The translations under genes and the position numbers were made by a program. This document shows positions 6,275 to 8,006 of a stretch of DNA of 8,006 nucleotides, one piece after another (positions within the stretch are counted from its first letter, which is position 1; each line of letters begins with the position of its first letter). Below the pieces are notes generated by a model that did not search any database, was not told the DNA's origin, and worked only from the letters and a program-made list of their open reading frames with translations. The stretch comes from Erysipelothrix sp. (GTDB taxonomy: Bacteria > Bacillota_I > Bacilli_A > Erysipelotrichales > Erysipelotrichaceae), in NCBI GenBank assembly GCA_012520695.1, contig JAAYNU010000183.1:1-8006 (forward strand), in the 5' to 3' direction.

Positions 6275-6325
6275 TTGTTGTTGATTGTTGTGTTCTTGCT
6301 GTTGATTGTTGTGTTCTTGCTGTTC
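6275..6325 (+). repeat. 21-bp tandem repeat, about 2.4 copies
   Basis: Copy 1 (6275-6295) and copy 2 (6296-6316) differ at a single base (T6278 versus C6299). A partial third copy covers 6317-6325. The plus strand is almost entirely G and T. The repeat sits between the tRNA promoter (reading left) and the PTS promoter (reading right). Its length is a multiple of three, and one plus-strand frame stays open through it. No known operator was recognised in the unit. Confidence 0.9.
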
Positions 6326-6347
6326 ATGACATTTCTAACCATATTAA

Positions 6348-6376
6348 TTGACATGGTATTCTGATTATGGTAAATT
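6348..6376 (+). promoter_or_regulatory. Promoter of the PTS permease gene
   Basis: Perfect TTGACA (6348-6353), a 17-base spacer, and TAAATT (6371-6376) with an extended TG (6368-6369). Initiation would fall near 6383, just before the RAT. Confidence 0.75.
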
Positions 6377-6387
6377 ATGTGTAGATA

Positions 6388-6413
6388 GGATTGTTACTGA
6401 AGAAGGCAAGACC
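6388..6413 (+). promoter_or_regulatory. RAT (ribonucleic antiterminator), LicT/SacY class
   Basis: The site opens with GGATTGTTACTG (6388-6399) and closes with AGGCAAGACC (6404-6413), nearly the consensus bound by LicT, SacY and BglG. The apical stem-loop is short. Its last six bases, AAGACC, are also the start of the terminator's 5' arm, so protein bound here blocks the terminator. The likely ligand is the antiterminator encoded at 5244-6083. Confidence 0.9.
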
Positions 6414-6452
6414 TACAAATATCTAGCTATGGCTATATTTGTAGGTCTTTTT
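6408..6452 (+). terminator. RAT-controlled terminator
   Basis: GACCTACAAATAT 6410-6422 pairs without mismatch with ATATTTGTAGGTC 6435-6447. The tip has a further AGC/GCT helix, and five T follow (6448-6452). The stem is long, so the default state should be off. It overlaps the RAT by six bases. Confidence 0.92.
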
Positions 6453-6497
6453 ATATGCTTCTTCACAATTCTTCTCATAATAAGGAGGAAAAATATT

Positions 6498-7946
6498 ATG
6501 ATGAAAAGTCTTCAGAAGTTAGGAAGATCGCTCATGTTACCCGTTGCGGTTCTACCGGCAGCAGGGATACTCATGGGTATTGGTTATTGGATTGACCCTG
6601 TGGGGTGGGGTGCAAACAATGCAATAGCAGCATTATTAATTAAGGCAGGATCAGCAATCATTGATCAATTGCCAATCATCTTCGCAGTAGGTATTGCTTA
6701 CGGACTGTCGAATGATAAAGATGGGGCAGCTTCACTCAGTGGACTTGTTGCATTCTTAATGGTTACTACTATTCTTTCAACTGGCTCAGTAGCAATGCTT
6801 ACTAAGACAGCAATTGAAAACGTCTCGCCAGCTTTTGCTAAAATAGATAATGCCTTTATTGGTATTCTATCCGGGGTAATTGGTGCTACAATGTACAACC
6901 GATTCTCAACAGTAAAGCTTCCTTCAGCATTATCATTCTTTAGTGGTAAGCGCGCTGCTCCAATTATGACAGCAGTTGCTATGCTTGCAACTTCAGGTGT
7001 TCTATTATTTGCTTGGCCAGTAATTTTTGAAGGACTTGTAGCTTTCGGTACAACAATCTCAAAAATGGGTGCAGTCGGAGCGGGTCTCTTCGGATTCTTT
7101 AACCGTCTATTAATTCCTACTGGATTACACCATGCATTGAACTCAGTATTCTGGTTCGATACAATTGGAATTAACGACATCGGAATGTTCTGGGGAACTG
7201 CAGAAAACGCAACTCAAGCTGTTAAGGGAATCACTGGTATGTACCAAGCTGGTTTCTTCCCAGTTATGATGTTCGGTCTATCAGGTGCAGGACTTGCTAT
7301 GTACCAAACTGCTAAACCAGAAAACAAAACAGCAATCGGTTCATTGATGGTAGCTGCTGGTTTCGCTTCATTCTTTACAGGAATCACAGAACCACTTGAG
7401 TTCTCATTCATGTTCGCAGCACCAGCACTATACTTAGTGCATGCTGGATTAACAGGTATTTCATTATTCATTGCAGCGTCAATGAAGTGGACTGCTGGAT
7501 TTACATTTAGTGCTGGATTCGTTGACTTCTTCTTAAGTTCACGTTTACCAATGGCTAACAAACCATTAATGCTTCTTGTTCTTGGATTAATCTACTTCGG
7601 TATTTACTATCTACTATTCCGTTTCTTGATTGTTAAGTTCAACCTTAAGACTCCAGGACGCGAATCAGCAGAAGAAGTATCATACGATACAGATAAATCA
7701 GATTCAAAATTCGCAAACATTGCGGCTGGAATCCTTGCAGGACTTGGTGGTAAAGATAACGTTGAAGCTACAGACTACTGTACAACTCGTCTTCGCCTAG
7801 TTCTAAAAGATACAGATTTAGTTAACGAAGGAAAAATCAAATCAGCAGGTGCTGTTGGTGTAATGAAACCAGGTGGTAAAAACGTTCAAGTTATCGTTGG
7901 AACTGAAGTTCAATTCGTTGCTGATGAATTCAAAAAATTAGTATAA
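6498..7946 (+). CDS. PTS permease EIICB, N-acetylglucosamine type (glucose family)
   Basis: A 482-residue membrane permease that takes up and phosphorylates a sugar, using phosphate relayed from HPr through a separate EIIA. The EIIC domain (about 1-385) is hydrophobic and carries LPVAVLPAAGI (14-24), RLLIPTGLHHALN (203-215) and GITEPLEF (295-302). A linker with FNLKTPGRE (381-389) leads to the EIIB domain (about 404-482), with phosphocysteine Cys428 in DYCTTRLRL. No EIIA is fused and none lies in the window. RLLIPTGLHH followed by LN resembles NagE/NagP; glucose PtsG instead has a SLIPFGLHH form, so GlcNAc is favoured but not proven. The ATG at 6498 is nine bases after AAGGAGG (6482-6488); ATG 6501 is the alternative. 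An in-frame TTG at 6348 is part of the promoter and was not used. Expression should depend on the RAT and the upstream antiterminator. Later codons favour GCA, ACA, AAC and TTC, unlike the window's other genes. Confidence 0.9.
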   Translation: MMKSLQKLGRSLMLPVAVLPAAGILMGIGYWIDPVGWGANNAIAALLIKAGSAIIDQLPIIFAVGIAYGLSNDKDGAASLSGLVAFLMVTTILSTGSVAMLTKTAIENVSPAFAKIDNAFIGILSGVIGATMYNRFSTVKLPSALSFFSGKRAAPIMTAVAMLATSGVLLFAWPVIFEGLVAFGTTISKMGAVGAGLFGFFNRLLIPTGLHHALNSVFWFDTIGINDIGMFWGTAENATQAVKGITGMYQAGFFPVMMFGLSGAGLAMYQTAKPENKTAIGSLMVAAGFASFFTGITEPLEFSFMFAAPALYLVHAGLTGISLFIAASMKWTAGFTFSAGFVDFFLSSRLPMANKPLMLLVLGLIYFGIYYLLFRFLIVKFNLKTPGRESAEEVSYDTDKSDSKFANIAAGILAGLGGKDNVEATDYCTTRLRLVLKDTDLVNEGKIKSAGAVGVMKPGGKNVQVIVGTEVQFVADEFKKLV

Positions 7947-7957
7947 TTTAATCTTCC

Positions 7958-7993
7958 AAAAGACTCGTACATCTAATTGTATGAGTCTTTTTT
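7958..7993 (+). terminator. Terminator after the PTS gene
   Basis: AAGACTCGTACA 7960-7971 pairs with TGTATGAGTCTT 7978-7989 (one G-T pair), loop TCTAAT, then a T-run to 7993. It follows the stop codon by eleven bases, so the PTS gene ends its transcription unit. Confidence 0.92.
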
Positions 7994-8006
7994 ACATCTT
8001 TAGACA

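Noticed and set aside
6271..6325. Repeats as a CRISPR array or attachment site next to a tRNA.
   Set aside because: There are no spacers, the unit does not match the tRNA 3' end, it lies on the tRNA's 5' side, and no integrase is present.
6348..6497. In-frame N-terminal extension of the PTS protein from TTG 6348 (or ATG 6429), adding a hydrophobic segment.
   Set aside because: TTG 6348 is the -35 box itself, ATG 6429 lies in the terminator loop without a ribosome binding site, and ATG 6498 has AAGGAGG and matches the family's N-terminus.
6698..7561. Long minus-strand open frames opposite the PTS gene.
   Set aside because: They have no ribosome binding sites or recognisable domains and mirror the codon pattern of the plus-strand gene.

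Overview
The window looks like chromosomal DNA from a low-GC Gram-positive bacterium (Bacillota). The support is AT-rich coding sequence, strong AGGAGG ribosome binding sites, consensus sigma-A promoters (several with an extended -10), T-run terminators, a Met T-box, a PRD-type PTS antiterminator with its RNA target, and a CCA-encoding tRNA gene. A relative of the Erysipelotrichales or Lactobacillales is plausible, but the sequence alone does not settle it. No phage, insertion sequence, CRISPR array or other clear foreign island is visible.

Layout. 1-51: the last 16 codons of an unidentified upstream gene. 126-941: a Cof-type HAD phosphatase. 928-1210: a promoter inside the end of the HAD gene, then a T-box leader with an ATG (Met) specifier. 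1234-2313: a single-barrel MetE-like methyltransferase. 2337-2505: a promoter, a yybP-ykoY (Mn2+) riboswitch and its terminator. 2537-5125: a P2-type cation ATPase, followed by a terminator. 5244-6083: a BglG/LicT-family antiterminator whose terminator hairpin contains the stop codon. 6145-6220, minus strand: tRNA-Val(GAC) with its own promoter and terminator. 6275-6325: a 21-bp tandem repeat. 6348-6452: a promoter, RAT antiterminator and overlapping terminator. 6498-7946: a PTS EIICB permease most like the N-acetylglucosamine type, then a terminator.

How the parts work together. Three successive structural genes are each preceded by a conditional terminator that reads a different signal: uncharged tRNA-Met for the MetE-like enzyme, Mn2+ for the cation pump, and sugar flux through a PRD antiterminator for the PTS permease. 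The antiterminator gene and its target permease form a regulator-target pair, separated only by an oppositely transcribed tRNA-Val gene. The Mn riboswitch implies that the pump, which by homology would be called a calcium ATPase, probably exports Mn2+ in the cell.

No entirely new system was found. The most useful observations are the riboswitch-based reassignment of the ATPase, the Met T-box on a core MetE-like gene, and the unexplained 21-bp repeat, which keeps a short hydrophobic reading frame open.
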